Source: an uncultured Clostridia bacterium (GTDB lineage Bacteria; Bacillota; Clostridia; Christensenellales; Borkfalkiaceae). Taken from it: a stretch of DNA of 64,000 bases. This document shows positions 40,009 through 48,448 of the stretch, in pieces (positions within the stretch are counted from its first letter, which is position 1; each line of letters starts with the position of its first letter). The position numbers were made by a program, and so were the translations under genes. Under the pieces are notes generated by a model. It saw only the letters and a list, made by a program, of their open reading frames with translations, had not been told where the DNA came from and did no database searches. The DNA lies in the NCBI GenBank assembly GCA_934271275.1, contig CAKQRD010000002.1, positions 1 to 64,000 on the forward strand, given 5' to 3'.

Positions 40009-40836
40009 TTAATATTCGGGCGGAAGCTCGTCCAGCTCGTCCATTCTGAATACGGGACCGTCTTTACAAACGAATTTATCGCCGACGTTGCATCTGCCGC
40101 ATTTGCCGATACCGCATTTCATACGAAGTTCCAAAGTAGTGTACACGCGGGATTTATCGAAACCGAGTTCCAGAAGCCCCTGAAGCGTGAACTTTATCAT
40201 TATGGGCGGACCGCAGAGGATTGCCGTCATATTCGGGTCAAGTCCGAGTTCTTTGACGTACGCTGGCACGAAACCCACATGTCCTTCCCAACCCTCCTGC
40301 GGGCGGTCTATCGTGAGATAAACCTCGAAATCGGGTTCGTTCATCCATTCGTTTCTTATTTCGTTAATGTCCACGAGGTCGTCCATGCTTCTCGACCCGT
40401 AAACGACTACTACCTTGCCGTAATTCTTTCTGTAATGACGGACGTAGTTGATAACGCTCCGAAGCGGCGCAAGTCCGATTCCGCCCGCGATAAAGAGAAG
40501 GTCTTTGCCCTTAAAGTCCGTATCTACGGGGAAGTTCCTGCCGTAAGGTCCTCTCACGGTCACTTGCTGACCTGCTTCGAGAGAATGCAGAATTTCCGTA
40601 AGGCAACCGCATTTCTTTATGGAAAACTCCATAAATTCTTCGTTCGTGGGCGAAGAGGTTATAGAAAACATTGCTTCGCCGACGCCGGGGACGGACAGCA
40701 TTGCGCATTGTCCCGGTTTATGCTCGAACAGCTTTTTTCCGTCCGTGCCGACCACGCGGAAGGTTTTTACGTCCGGCGTATCCTTTCTTATGTCGGTTAT
40801 TACTCCGATTTTCGGTATAAGTTGTTCGTTTATCAT
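40009..40836 (-). CDS. flxA: FAD/NAD(P)H-binding oxidoreductase subunit FlxA-like
   Basis: 275 residues, ferredoxin-NADP reductase fold: FAD part (FEHKPGQCAMLSVPG, FSITSSP), NAD(P) part (FIAGGIGLAPLRSVINY, VVVYGSRS, AILCGPPIM) and a C-terminal [2Fe-2S]-type Cys set (KCGIGKCGRCNVG followed by FVCKDGP). It resembles sulfhydrogenase gamma, the anaerobic sulphite reductase B subunit and FlxA of Flx-Hdr complexes, where it is the NADH entry point. Four-base overlap with flxB (ATGA), so the two are translationally coupled. NAD versus NADP cannot be read with certainty. Confidence 0.87.
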   Translation of the reverse strand: MINEQLIPKIGVITDIRKDTPDVKTFRVVGTDGKKLFEHKPGQCAMLSVPGVGEAMFSITSSPTNEEFMEFSIKKCGCLTEILHSLEAGQQVTVRGPYGRNFPVDTDFKGKDLLFIAGGIGLAPLRSVINYVRHYRKNYGKVVVVYGSRSMDDLVDINEIRNEWMNEPDFEVYLTIDRPQEGWEGHVGFVPAYVKELGLDPNMTAILCGPPIMIKFTLQGLLELGFDKSRVYTTLELRMKCGIGKCGRCNVGDKFVCKDGPVFRMDELDELPPEY

Positions 40837-41867
40837 TTCTTTTCTTCTCCCAAACGTTTTATAACCTTAACGATATTCAGCTTTTGCGGGCATTTGTTTA
40901 CGCACCTGCCGCAACCGACGCAAGAATACGTTCCGTCGTATTGCGAGGGATAGTATACGAGTTTGTGCATAAACCGCTGACGATAACGCTGAAGCTGAGT
41001 AGTTCTGCTGTTTGCCGCCGCCATCTGCGTGAAATCTTTGTACATACAGGAATCCCAGCAACGGAAACGCATTACGCCCTTATTCGTTTTGAAATCGCGA
41101 ATGTCGAAACATTGACAGGTCGGACAAACGAACGTACACGTTCCGCAACCGAGGCACGCTTCCGAAAGGTCTTTCCATTCGGGCGAGTCGAACAGCTCGT
41201 TTAAGTTTTCGTGCTTAAAGCGTGAAAGGTCGAGGTTCGTAAACGGAAGTTTTTTCATTATATCGCGCGTTTTGTTCTGCGCGGCTTTAAGTTCTTCTTC
41301 GTCTTTTCCGTCTGCGTTTTCGCCTATGGATTTTATAACGTTTTCGAGTTCCGCCGCCTTTTCCGTATTAAAAGCAAAATATACGTTTTCGCCGACGATA
41401 TGACAGGTAACGTCGCCCTGCGGCTCTGCGGGGTCTATGCCGAACACCGTGCAAAAGCAGCTTTCTTCGGGCGCGGAGCAACTTAACGTAACTATTATGC
41501 CTGCGTCCCTTCTCGCTTTATAATAGGTATCCACGGGATCGGAAAGAAAAACTTTGTCGAGAACGGAGAAAGAACGGTAGTCGCAAGCGCGCACGCCGAA
41601 CAGCACGAACGGCGCGACCTCGCCCCTGATATCGTCTATCTCTATATTCTTTCCTTCGAGCCTGAATTTCATCATCGTTTCGCTCTGCGGGAAGAAAAAG
41701 TCTTTTGCCGACCTTACCGTTTTTAAGGTGTCGAGAGATACTTCCGCGCCTTCTTCGTATGCGCCGTAGTTTACCTCTCCCGCCTTTTTTACGGGGAGAT
41801 ACAGCGGAAATTTCTCCGAAATCTTTTTGAAAAGTTCGTTCAAATCGCTTCTTTTAAGCTTTATCAT
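40833..41867 (-). CDS. flxB: Iron-sulphur electron-transfer subunit FlxB-like (AsrA/HydB family)
   Basis: 344 residues. N-terminal domain with FVLFGVRACDYRSFSVLDKVFL and a Cys-rich segment (SCSAPEESCFC), typical of the anaerobic sulphite reductase A / sulfhydrogenase beta family; the C-terminal part has two [4Fe-4S] motifs, CLGCGTCTFVCPTCQC and CVGCGRCVNKCP. It passes electrons from FlxA onwards. It overlaps flxC by four bases at its start and flxA by four at its end. Assigned by family and order, as in Flx-Hdr clusters. Confidence 0.84.
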   Translation of the reverse strand: MIKLKRSDLNELFKKISEKFPLYLPVKKAGEVNYGAYEEGAEVSLDTLKTVRSAKDFFFPQSETMMKFRLEGKNIEIDDIRGEVAPFVLFGVRACDYRSFSVLDKVFLSDPVDTYYKARRDAGIIVTLSCSAPEESCFCTVFGIDPAEPQGDVTCHIVGENVYFAFNTEKAAELENVIKSIGENADGKDEEELKAAQNKTRDIMKKLPFTNLDLSRFKHENLNELFDSPEWKDLSEACLGCGTCTFVCPTCQCFDIRDFKTNKGVMRFRCWDSCMYKDFTQMAAANSRTTQLQRYRQRFMHKLVYYPSQYDGTYSCVGCGRCVNKCPQKLNIVKVIKRLGEEKK

Positions 41868-42847
41868 TTGCTCGCGCCTCCTCTCGTAATCGCGTTCGGT
41901 TCTATATCCGAAACGGTGTACTCGGTGAGCGGCGTTTTGCCCTCTGCCGTTTCTCCCGCCTGAAATTCGCCGTAGTTGACGTCTATATCTTTTATGAATT
42001 TTCTGTTAAGGAGATGAAGCGGAATGTTTTGCGGACACACCCTGCTGCACTCGCCGCAGTCCGTGCAACGCCCAGCGACGTGGAACGCGCGGATAACGTG
42101 ATAGAGTTGTTCCTCGAAACTGTCTGCGTTGGCTTTGCCCGAAATCCCCGACTGCGGATTGTCGAACACGCAGTTAAGGCAAGAACAAGCGGGACAAACG
42201 TTTCTGCACGCGTTGCATCTTATGCACTTGGAAAGCTCTCCGCGCCAGAACGCAAACCGCTCGTCTTCGGTCATTTTTTCAAGCTTTTCGACCATATCGA
42301 ATCTGTCTTCGGGGGCTTTATTCATCTCGTTTACGACTATCGTTTCGTCCGCGACCGCAAACTTTTTGCTCTTACACGTTCTGCACTTTATAAGAAGCAA
42401 ATCGTTTCTGTCGAACTCTTTTTCGCCGTAAACCGAAGTTACTTTCACTTTGTCGCCGAGATCTTCCGCGCCCATTACCGCGGCTACTCCCTGCGCTTTG
42501 ATTTTTTCTATATCGAGTTTTCCTTGGCACTCTATCCCCACGACGTATACGTTTTCTCTCGCGATACGGTGTTCTTTAACGAGTTCGTTAAAGCTGTACG
42601 TGTCGCACGGCTTCAAAAACACGGCGGTCTTGCCTTCTTTTTTGCTTTGTTCTATCAAGTATTTGGAAAGGTTTGCGCCGCAAAACGGATTGTACACGAA
42701 ATCTTTTAAGGATTCTTTCGTTTCAAAGGTCGCGGGAGAAGGATCAAAGCAAAATTCGCCCTTCTTCCAACCGATAACGCGCTTGATTTCTCCGCCGTCT
42801 AAAAGTTCTTCCGCTCTTTTCAGTATACGATTTTCTAATTCGGACAT
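41864..42847 (-). CDS. flxC: Iron-sulphur electron-transfer subunit FlxC-like (FrhB/FdhB-related)
   Basis: 327 residues. The N-terminal part matches the FrhB/FdhB beta-subunit family (KTAVFLKPCDTYSFNELVKEH, VVGIECQGKLD, CRTCKSKKF). Then two [4Fe-4S] motifs: CIRCNACRNVCPACSCLNC and CTDCGECSRVCPQNIPLHL. It lies one base after flxD, with AAAGGAG overlapping the stop region. In Flx-Hdr systems it links FlxA/B to FlxD and HdrA. It is related to flxB in design, which suggests an old duplication of the family. Confidence 0.82.
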   Translation of the reverse strand: MSELENRILKRAEELLDGGEIKRVIGWKKGEFCFDPSPATFETKESLKDFVYNPFCGANLSKYLIEQSKKEGKTAVFLKPCDTYSFNELVKEHRIARENVYVVGIECQGKLDIEKIKAQGVAAVMGAEDLGDKVKVTSVYGEKEFDRNDLLLIKCRTCKSKKFAVADETIVVNEMNKAPEDRFDMVEKLEKMTEDERFAFWRGELSKCIRCNACRNVCPACSCLNCVFDNPQSGISGKANADSFEEQLYHVIRAFHVAGRCTDCGECSRVCPQNIPLHLLNRKFIKDIDVNYGEFQAGETAEGKTPLTEYTVSDIEPNAITRGGASK

Positions 42848-42848
42848 A

Positions 42849-43304
42849 TTATTGCTCCTTTACCCTTAAATCGGTTATGCGCTTATTCTCGCCGAGTTCG
42901 GTGATTTTAGCGACGAAATCGTTCATTACCGCAGAAAAACGCGCGCCTTCCGCCGCGGATACCCATTCCACGCGCGTACGCTCTTTTTCTATTCCGAGAT
43001 AATTCAAGAAATCGAACAGCATCGCCATTCTTCTTCTCGTATAGTAATTTCCCGTAACGTAGTGGCAATCGCCGGGGTGACAGCCGCAAAGTATCACGCC
43101 GTCCGCGCCCTGCTGAAAGGCTTTCAGTATAAATGTCGGGTTCACTCTGCAAGAACAGGGTACGCGGATTATCTTTACGTTGGCGGGATAAGAAAGTCTT
43201 CCCGATCCCGCAAGGTCCGCACCCGCGTACGAACACCAGTTACAGCAAAACGCCACGATATTCGGAACGAAAGTCCCGTTATTCTGCTCTTTTATCTCTT
43301 GCAT
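42849..43304 (-). CDS. flxD: MvhD/FlxD-like [2Fe-2S] subunit
   Basis: 151 residues, MvhD family (about 140-150). Conserved Cys: AFCCNWCSYAGADLAG, IRVPCSCRVNPTFILKAF, and the GVILCGCHPGDCHYVTGN motif. In methanogens MvhD ties the hydrogenase to HdrA; in Flx-Hdr complexes FlxD has the same role for the NADH-oxidising part. No MvhA/MvhG hydrogenase subunits are present, which, together with flxA, argues for NADH rather than H2 as donor. It overlaps the end of hdrA by 13 bases. Confidence 0.92.
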   Translation of the reverse strand: MQEIKEQNNGTFVPNIVAFCCNWCSYAGADLAGSGRLSYPANVKIIRVPCSCRVNPTFILKAFQQGADGVILCGCHPGDCHYVTGNYYTRRRMAMLFDFLNYLGIEKERTRVEWVSAAEGARFSAVMNDFVAKITELGENKRITDLRVKEQ

Positions 43305-45283
43305 ATCGCTTCAACCTCCGACATAATCTGTTTGGTAGCGAATCCCGACAAGTCCATAGCTCCCGAAGGACAAGTGACCGTACACGCGCCGCAACCCTGA
43401 CAAACGGCGGGATTTACCGAAGAAACCCTTCTCGTTTCCGTCTTGCCGCCGCCGATACGGAATTCTTTATCGACGTAGGTTATCGCGCCGTAAGCGCAGA
43501 CGTTTGCGCATTGACTGCAACCGTTACACATATTCTCGTTGACGTGAGCTATGCACGGGTTGGTTTTAAGTTTATCTTTAACGAGAAGTCCTATAACCTT
43601 CGCCGCGCACGCCGAAGCCTGCGAAACCGTTTCCGGTATATCTTTCGGACCTTGGCACACGCCCGCAAGGAACACGCCCGCCGTCGGACTTTCTACGGGA
43701 CGAAGCTTCGGGTGAGATTCGTTAAGGAAATTGTTGGTATCTATGCTCGCGGTAAGTAAAGTTGCTATTTTTCTTACCGAAGGTTCGGGTTCGATTGCCG
43801 TCGCGAGGACTACGAGGTCGGAAGGAATTACCACCTGCTCGTTGTCTATAAGGTTAGATCCCTGCACCATCAGCTTGCCGTTTTCGTTATAGACTTTCCC
43901 TACCATACCCTTGATATAATCGACGCCGTACTGCTCTACCGCACGGCGATAGAACTCGTCGTAGTTCTTGCCCGGCGTACGCACGTCTATATAGAAAACG
44001 TGAACTTCGGTATCGGGATACTTTTCGCGGATAAGCATTGCGTGCTTTGCGGTATACATACAGCATATTTTGGAACAGTACGGTTTGCCGCAACCGGAAG
44101 TATCTCTCGACCCCACGCATTGAATAAAGGTTATGACCTTGGGGTGAGTTTTATCCGACGGACGGAGAAGAACGCCGTTCGTAGGACCTGCCGCATTCAT
44201 AAGCCGTTCGAGTTCCAGAGAGGTTATTACGTCCGCGTTGTCGCTGTATCCGTATTCGTTGAACGCGTCTATATTTATCGGCTTAAAACCGGTCGCAACG
44301 ACTATCGCGCCGTACTCTCTCTCCACAAACTCGTCTTTCATTTCGTAATTTATCGCGCCCGCGCCGCAGAACTTGCTGCAAATTCCGCACTTGCCCGTTT
44401 TTAATTTAAGACATTGTTCTGGATCTATAACGGCAACGTTCGGTATCGCCTGCGCAAACGGAATGTAAATCGCGGTACGGTTATTGAGGTTCATATTGAA
44501 CTCGTTAAGCCCTTTCTTCGAGGGGCATTTTTCCATACAAACCTTACAACCCGTACACTTTTTCTCGTCTACGAATCTCGCTTTTCTTTTTATTTTAACC
44601 TTAAAGTTACCGACGAAACCCTTCACTTCTTCGACTTCCGAATAAGAAAGTATGTCGATTTTATCGCTTTGCGCGCAGTCAACCATTTTCGGCGTCAATA
44701 TACACGCCGAACAGTCCAAAGTCGGGAACGTTTTGTCGAGCTGTGCCATTCTTCCGCCGATAGTCGGGTTCTTTTCCACTATATCCACGGGGAATCCCGC
44801 TTCCGCGATATCGAGTGCCGCCTGTATTCCCGCAATGCCGCCGCCGATTACGAGCGCACGCTTGGTTACGGGGCTCTCCCCTGCGGTCAGCGGCGCGTTA
44901 AGTCTTACTTTCGCGATTGCGGTGCGGATAAGGATAAGCGCCTTTTCGGTAGCCTCTTCCCTGTCTTTATGAATCCACGAGCATTGTTCTCGTATATTCG
45001 CGACTTCTAACATATACGGGTTAAGCCCCGCTTCTTCCGCCGCCTTTCTGAACGTTGCCTCGTGCATTCTCGGCGAACACGAGCCTATAACCACGCCCGT
45101 AAGATTATGCTCTTTTACGGCGTTTTTAATTAGCTGTTGTCCGTTTTCCGAACACATATACTGATAATCTGCAGAGTATACGACGTTGGGTTCTGCCTTG
45201 ATTACCGCGGCGACCTTTTCGACGTCTACCGTCGCGGCAATGTTACTGCCGCACCAACAAATAAATACACCTATTCTTTGCAT
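43292..45283 (-). CDS. hdrA: Heterodisulfide reductase subunit A-like electron-bifurcating flavoprotein
   Basis: 663 residues, the length of stand-alone HdrA. Order: N-terminal Cys domain (ICWCGSNIAATVDV, then GSCSPRMHE), thioredoxin-reductase-like FAD domain (LVIGGGIAGIQAALDIAEAG, TLDCSACILTPKM), an inserted ferredoxin (CTGCKVCMEKCP and a second CGICSKFCG), the second FAD half (VIVATGFKP) and two C-terminal [4Fe-4S] motifs CNGCSQCANVCAYGAI and CQGCGACTVTCPSGAM. HdrA is the site of flavin-based bifurcation in known HdrABC-Mvh and Flx-Hdr complexes. Here it sits between hdrC and flxD. Confidence 0.94.
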   Translation of the reverse strand: MQRIGVFICWCGSNIAATVDVEKVAAVIKAEPNVVYSADYQYMCSENGQQLIKNAVKEHNLTGVVIGSCSPRMHEATFRKAAEEAGLNPYMLEVANIREQCSWIHKDREEATEKALILIRTAIAKVRLNAPLTAGESPVTKRALVIGGGIAGIQAALDIAEAGFPVDIVEKNPTIGGRMAQLDKTFPTLDCSACILTPKMVDCAQSDKIDILSYSEVEEVKGFVGNFKVKIKRKARFVDEKKCTGCKVCMEKCPSKKGLNEFNMNLNNRTAIYIPFAQAIPNVAVIDPEQCLKLKTGKCGICSKFCGAGAINYEMKDEFVEREYGAIVVATGFKPINIDAFNEYGYSDNADVITSLELERLMNAAGPTNGVLLRPSDKTHPKVITFIQCVGSRDTSGCGKPYCSKICCMYTAKHAMLIREKYPDTEVHVFYIDVRTPGKNYDEFYRRAVEQYGVDYIKGMVGKVYNENGKLMVQGSNLIDNEQVVIPSDLVVLATAIEPEPSVRKIATLLTASIDTNNFLNESHPKLRPVESPTAGVFLAGVCQGPKDIPETVSQASACAAKVIGLLVKDKLKTNPCIAHVNENMCNGCSQCANVCAYGAITYVDKEFRIGGGKTETRRVSSVNPAVCQGCGACTVTCPSGAMDLSGFATKQIMSEVEAICKR

Positions 45284-45305
45284 TTGATTTTCTCACCTAT
45301 TGAAA

Positions 45306-45692
45306 TCATTTGTTATACTTTCTGTAAGCGGAAACGAAAAGCTGCTGTGGCACGTTTTCGTCTACAATCGGGGGAATATCTTCCGCTTTTATGCCGTTGT
45401 TGCCTTGCATTCTCGCAAAAGTCGTTCTCACCGCTTCTATAACCTGCGCGGGAGCTACGCCTCTCGGACAACGTTCTACGCACGCCATGCACGAAAGACA
45501 ATTATATATCGCTTTCGATGAAAGCAGTTCTTCTACCCTGCCTTTTTCGAGCATGGAAACGAACTGATGCGGTTTTATATCCATTTCGTTATACGCGGGA
45601 CAACGCCCCGAACACTTGCCGCATTTCATACATTGTCTTACGTTGGTTCCGGATATTTCTTTTATAAGCTCGGTATAATCTTTACTGTTCAT
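45306..45692 (-). CDS. hdrC: Heterodisulfide reductase subunit C-like ferredoxin
   Basis: 128 residues. Two [4Fe-4S] motifs, CMKCGKCSGRCPAY and CLSCMACVERCPRG, in the spacing of HdrC, with a C-terminal helical part. It passes electrons from HdrA to HdrB. Its ATG shares one base with the stop of hdrB (TAATG), so the two are translated as a pair, and hdrA follows after 22 bases. Short form without a membrane domain, as in soluble HdrABC. Confidence 0.92.
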   Translation of the reverse strand: MNSKDYTELIKEISGTNVRQCMKCGKCSGRCPAYNEMDIKPHQFVSMLEKGRVEELLSSKAIYNCLSCMACVERCPRGVAPAQVIEAVRTTFARMQGNNGIKAEDIPPIVDENVPQQLFVSAYRKYNK

Positions 45693-46468
45693 TACTTAAC
45701 TCCTAAAGCTTCCGCAAGCAATTCTGTAAAATACGTTACGGGAAGTATTTCTCCGCCGTTCACTTTTAAGTTGTATAAACATAACGGACACGCCGTTATC
45801 ACCTCTTCCGCGCCCTTTTCTTTGGCGGACTTCAGCACGGCTTCGCTGCGCTTTTTGGGAAGCTCCGCGTTTTTAAGTCCGACGTACGCGCCGCAACACT
45901 CGTTACGCATGGGATATTTGACGGGAGTGCCGCCGATTGCCGATATAAAATCCTCTATTATGCTCGGATTTTCGGGGTTGTCCATTGCGAGAACGCCGCT
46001 CGGTCTTAATAAAAGACAACCGTAATACGCGCCGATTTTGCGGTTTATCGGGTTTACGACGGCTTTTTTGATATTGTCGAAACCGACCAGATTTTTAAGC
46101 ATTTCGAGATAATGGATAACTTCCGTTTCTCCTCGATAAGGCTCTTCGGACGCAAGATAATTATTCGCTTTCGTGCGGATATTATCGTCGTTTTTCATAT
46201 CGTCGTTCACGCGTTTTATCACGTTGTGGCAAGCAGAACAAAGCGTCAGCAATTTGCCGCCGCGATTTTTTGCGTAGTCCAGCGCGCGCACCGCCGAAAG
46301 CTTGTTTGCGATTTCGTCGCGTGCCGTGGGATAGACCGCGCCGCAACATTGCCAGCCGTCTATTTCCTCCATTTCCACGCCGAGAACGGCGGCAGACTTC
46401 CTCGCGTATTCGTCCAGCTCTTTTGCTTTCGTTTTAAGCGTACAGCCGGGGTAATAACAAATCTTCAT
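45692..46468 (-). CDS. hdrB: Heterodisulfide reductase subunit B-like protein (two CCG domains)
   Basis: 258 residues. Both CCG domains are intact. The first has C9, then CC at 41-42, then CSAC at 77-80 (Cx31CCx34CxxC); the second runs from YYGCLLLRP through ECCGAYVG to ACPLC. These sets bind the two noncubane [4Fe-4S] clusters that split disulfides in methanogen HdrB, so the site is probably catalytic or at least cluster-bearing. Whether it reduces a disulfide here or simply relays electrons to FrdB is unknown. AAAGGTG before ATG; 43 bases after fumC. Confidence 0.92.
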   Translation of the reverse strand: MKICYYPGCTLKTKAKELDEYARKSAAVLGVEMEEIDGWQCCGAVYPTARDEIANKLSAVRALDYAKNRGGKLLTLCSACHNVIKRVNDDMKNDDNIRTKANNYLASEEPYRGETEVIHYLEMLKNLVGFDNIKKAVVNPINRKIGAYYGCLLLRPSGVLAMDNPENPSIIEDFISAIGGTPVKYPMRNECCGAYVGLKNAELPKKRSEAVLKSAKEKGAEEVITACPLCLYNLKVNGGEILPVTYFTELLAEALGVK

Positions 46469-46511
46469 ATATGCACCTTTATTTTTCGTTTCTATGGGAG
46501 CAAAAGTATTT

Positions 46512-47897
46512 TCAGTTCTTTTCGCCGTGAGGATAAGCCATAGCTTCGGGCTTAAACACTTCGTCGAACTTTTCCGCCGTCAAAAAGCCGAGTTCCACGC
46601 ACGCTTCCTTTAAAGAAATGTTTTCTTTATACGCTTTTTTAGCGGTTTTTGCAGCGTTTTCATACCCGATATAAGGATTGAGCGCGGTGACGAGCATAAG
46701 CGAATTGTAAAGATTATGCTTCATTTTTTCGGTGTTCGCCTTTATTCCCGCGGCGCAATGCTCGTTAAAAGAAACCATTCCGTCCGCAAGCAGTCTTGCC
46801 GATTGCAGGAAGTTATAGATAATGACGGGCATAAACACGTTCAGCTCGAAATTTCCCTGCGACGCTCCCATGCCTACCGCTACGTCGTTTGCCATAACCT
46901 GAACGGCTACCATCGTCATAGACTCGCATTGCGTGGGATTTACTTTGCCCGGCATTATAGAAGACCCCGGTTCGTTTTCGGGAATGAATATTTCGCCCAG
47001 CCCGTCGCGCGGCCCCGAAGCGAGCCAACGTACGTCGTTTGCTATCTTCATAAGGTTTGCCGCAAGCGCCTTCATCGCACCGTGCGCGAATACGAGCGCG
47101 TCTTTAGAAGTGAGCGAATGATATTTGTTTTCCGCGGTAACGAACTCTTTACCCGTGAGTGCGGAAACCTCTTTCGCGACCTGAACGTCGAAGCCCGCGG
47201 GCGCGTTCAGTCCCGTACCGACCGCCGTACCGCCGAGAGCTAATTCTTTTAAGCCTTTAAGGGAAAGTTTAAGCTGTACTTCTGTTGCCTCTATCATAGA
47301 ACGCCAGCCGCTTATTTCCTGCGAAAAGGCAATCGGAACCGCGTCCTGAAGGTGCGTTCTGCCGCTTTTTACTATTCCCTCGTTTTCTTTTTCAAGACGG
47401 CGGAACGTCTTTATAAGTTCGTCCATCGCGGGGAAAAGTTTATCCTCTATCGCGATGACCGCCGCTATGTGCATTGCCGTGGGGAAAGTATCGTTAGAAC
47501 TTTGACTCTTATTGATGTCGTCGTTGGGGTGGAGAAGCTTTTTGCCCGCTATCTCGTTGCCGCGGTTGGCGATAACTTCGTTAGCGTTCATGTTAGACTG
47601 CGTGCCGCTGCCCGTCTGCCATACCACGAGCGGGAAATGCTCGTTAAGTTTGCCGGAAATAACTTCGTCCGCCGCCTGCGATATTGCGTTAAGCTTTTCT
47701 TCAGAAAGTTTTCCGAGTTTGAAGTTGGCGATCGCCGCCGCCTTTTTAAGTATGCCGAACGCGTGCGTTATTTCGCGCGGCATAACTTCTACGCCTATCC
47801 TGAAATTTTCGTGACTGCGTTCGGTTTGCGCCGCCCAGTACTTGTCCGCAGGGACTTTAACTTCGCCCATCGTGTCTTTTTCGATACGATATTCCAT
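46512..47897 (-). CDS. fumC: Class II fumarate hydratase (fumarase C)
   Basis: 461 residues from the ATG at 47897, with GGAGAGG in front; the frame runs open to 48062, but that part has no family match and lies in the leader. Interconverts malate and fumarate with no metal. Seen: EKDTMGEVKVPADKYWAAQTERS, WQTGSGTQSNMNANEVIANR, HPNDDINKSQSSNDTFPTAMH, the catalytic region GRTHLQDAVPI, and GSSIMPGKVNPTQCE with the catalytic Ser. First gene of the hdr-flx-frd operon; it supplies the substrate of FrdA. Confidence 0.96.
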   Translation of the reverse strand: MEYRIEKDTMGEVKVPADKYWAAQTERSHENFRIGVEVMPREITHAFGILKKAAAIANFKLGKLSEEKLNAISQAADEVISGKLNEHFPLVVWQTGSGTQSNMNANEVIANRGNEIAGKKLLHPNDDINKSQSSNDTFPTAMHIAAVIAIEDKLFPAMDELIKTFRRLEKENEGIVKSGRTHLQDAVPIAFSQEISGWRSMIEATEVQLKLSLKGLKELALGGTAVGTGLNAPAGFDVQVAKEVSALTGKEFVTAENKYHSLTSKDALVFAHGAMKALAANLMKIANDVRWLASGPRDGLGEIFIPENEPGSSIMPGKVNPTQCESMTMVAVQVMANDVAVGMGASQGNFELNVFMPVIIYNFLQSARLLADGMVSFNEHCAAGIKANTEKMKHNLYNSLMLVTALNPYIGYENAAKTAKKAYKENISLKEACVELGFLTAEKFDEVFKPEAMAYPHGEKN

Positions 47898-48226
47898 AAT
47901 TGCCTCTCCGTCCTTTTGAATTTTTATTGTTCCGCCGTTTTTCCGGCGAATTTTACTTGGAAAAAATGATAGCAAAAAACAACTTAAAAGACTTTCCGCT
48001 CGGAAAATTTTGCGAAATTCTTTAAGTTTTCCCCCTGAAAATGAAAAAACCGCCCCTATCAAAGGTAGCCGGTTACTCTACGAAGCTTAAATTTTCGTTT
48101 TTCGATGGCATACCCCATCTGCAAAATCGTTTATTGCGTCCTTATAAATCCGTCCGAAAAAGTCGCGCATTTACCTTTCGCGCCCAGCGAACGCCCGCAT
48201 TTTTTGAATTAGACATTTCGACTTGC
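47898..48226 (-). promoter_or_regulatory. Long structured 5' leader of the fumC-hdr-flx-frd operon
   Basis: About 330 bases from the promoter to fumC without a convincing gene. Near the middle is a hairpin followed by a U-run on the minus strand (48048-48074, arms AACCG/CGGTT plus inner pairs, then UUUUUUC after it), which looks like an attenuator. Upstream of it is a stretch with several small inverted repeats, such as GATGG/CCATC around 48103-48118. This layout (sensor region, then terminator, then gene) is that of a riboswitch or other attenuator, but I recognise no known riboswitch class. Confidence 0.55.
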
Positions 48227-48232
48227 TTATCT

Positions 48233-48261
48233 ATTATACCCAAATAAAAAAATTATGTCAA
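48233..48261 (-). promoter_or_regulatory. Promoter of the fumC-hdr-flx-frd operon
   Basis: Minus strand TTGACA (48256-48261), 17 bases, TATAAT (48233-48238): perfect consensus. Transcription from about 48226. The only clear promoter for the next twelve genes. Confidence 0.92.
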
Positions 48262-48379
48262 CAAGTTTATGCGAAAAAAATCTTGCGTTTTTTCGTAAAT
48301 CGTATAAATTTTATCGATTTTATCGAGTTAAAGGCGAAATTTGTTTCATATTCGCGTTCATATGCGTGTTTCCGTCCGA

Positions 48380-48415
48380 AAAGAAAAACCGCGAAGTTTT
48401 TCCCCCTCGCGATTT
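48380..48415 (-). terminator. Terminator of lplA
   Basis: Nine-base stem (48407-48415 with 48386-48394, one G:U pair) followed on the minus strand by a U-rich tail. It lies 34 bases past the lplA stop and insulates lplA from the fumC operon promoter. Confidence 0.8.
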
Positions 48416-48448
48416 CCCTTTTTATTATAAATTCCTGTTTTTTAAGCG

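Noticed and set aside
39334..40953. 539-codon open frame on the plus strand
   Set aside because: It runs antisense to frdB and flxA, which have clear cluster motifs. Its composition (rich in Arg, Phe, Tyr, Val) is that of a shadow of biased codons, and it has no domain.
42849..46468. H2-linked Mvh-Hdr complex
   Set aside because: MvhD and HdrABC are present, but MvhA and MvhG are missing and an NAD(P)H-binding FlxA is present instead.
47898..48062. 55-residue N-terminal extension of FumC
   Set aside because: The frame is open, but the extension has no family match and a good ribosome site precedes the ATG at 47897.
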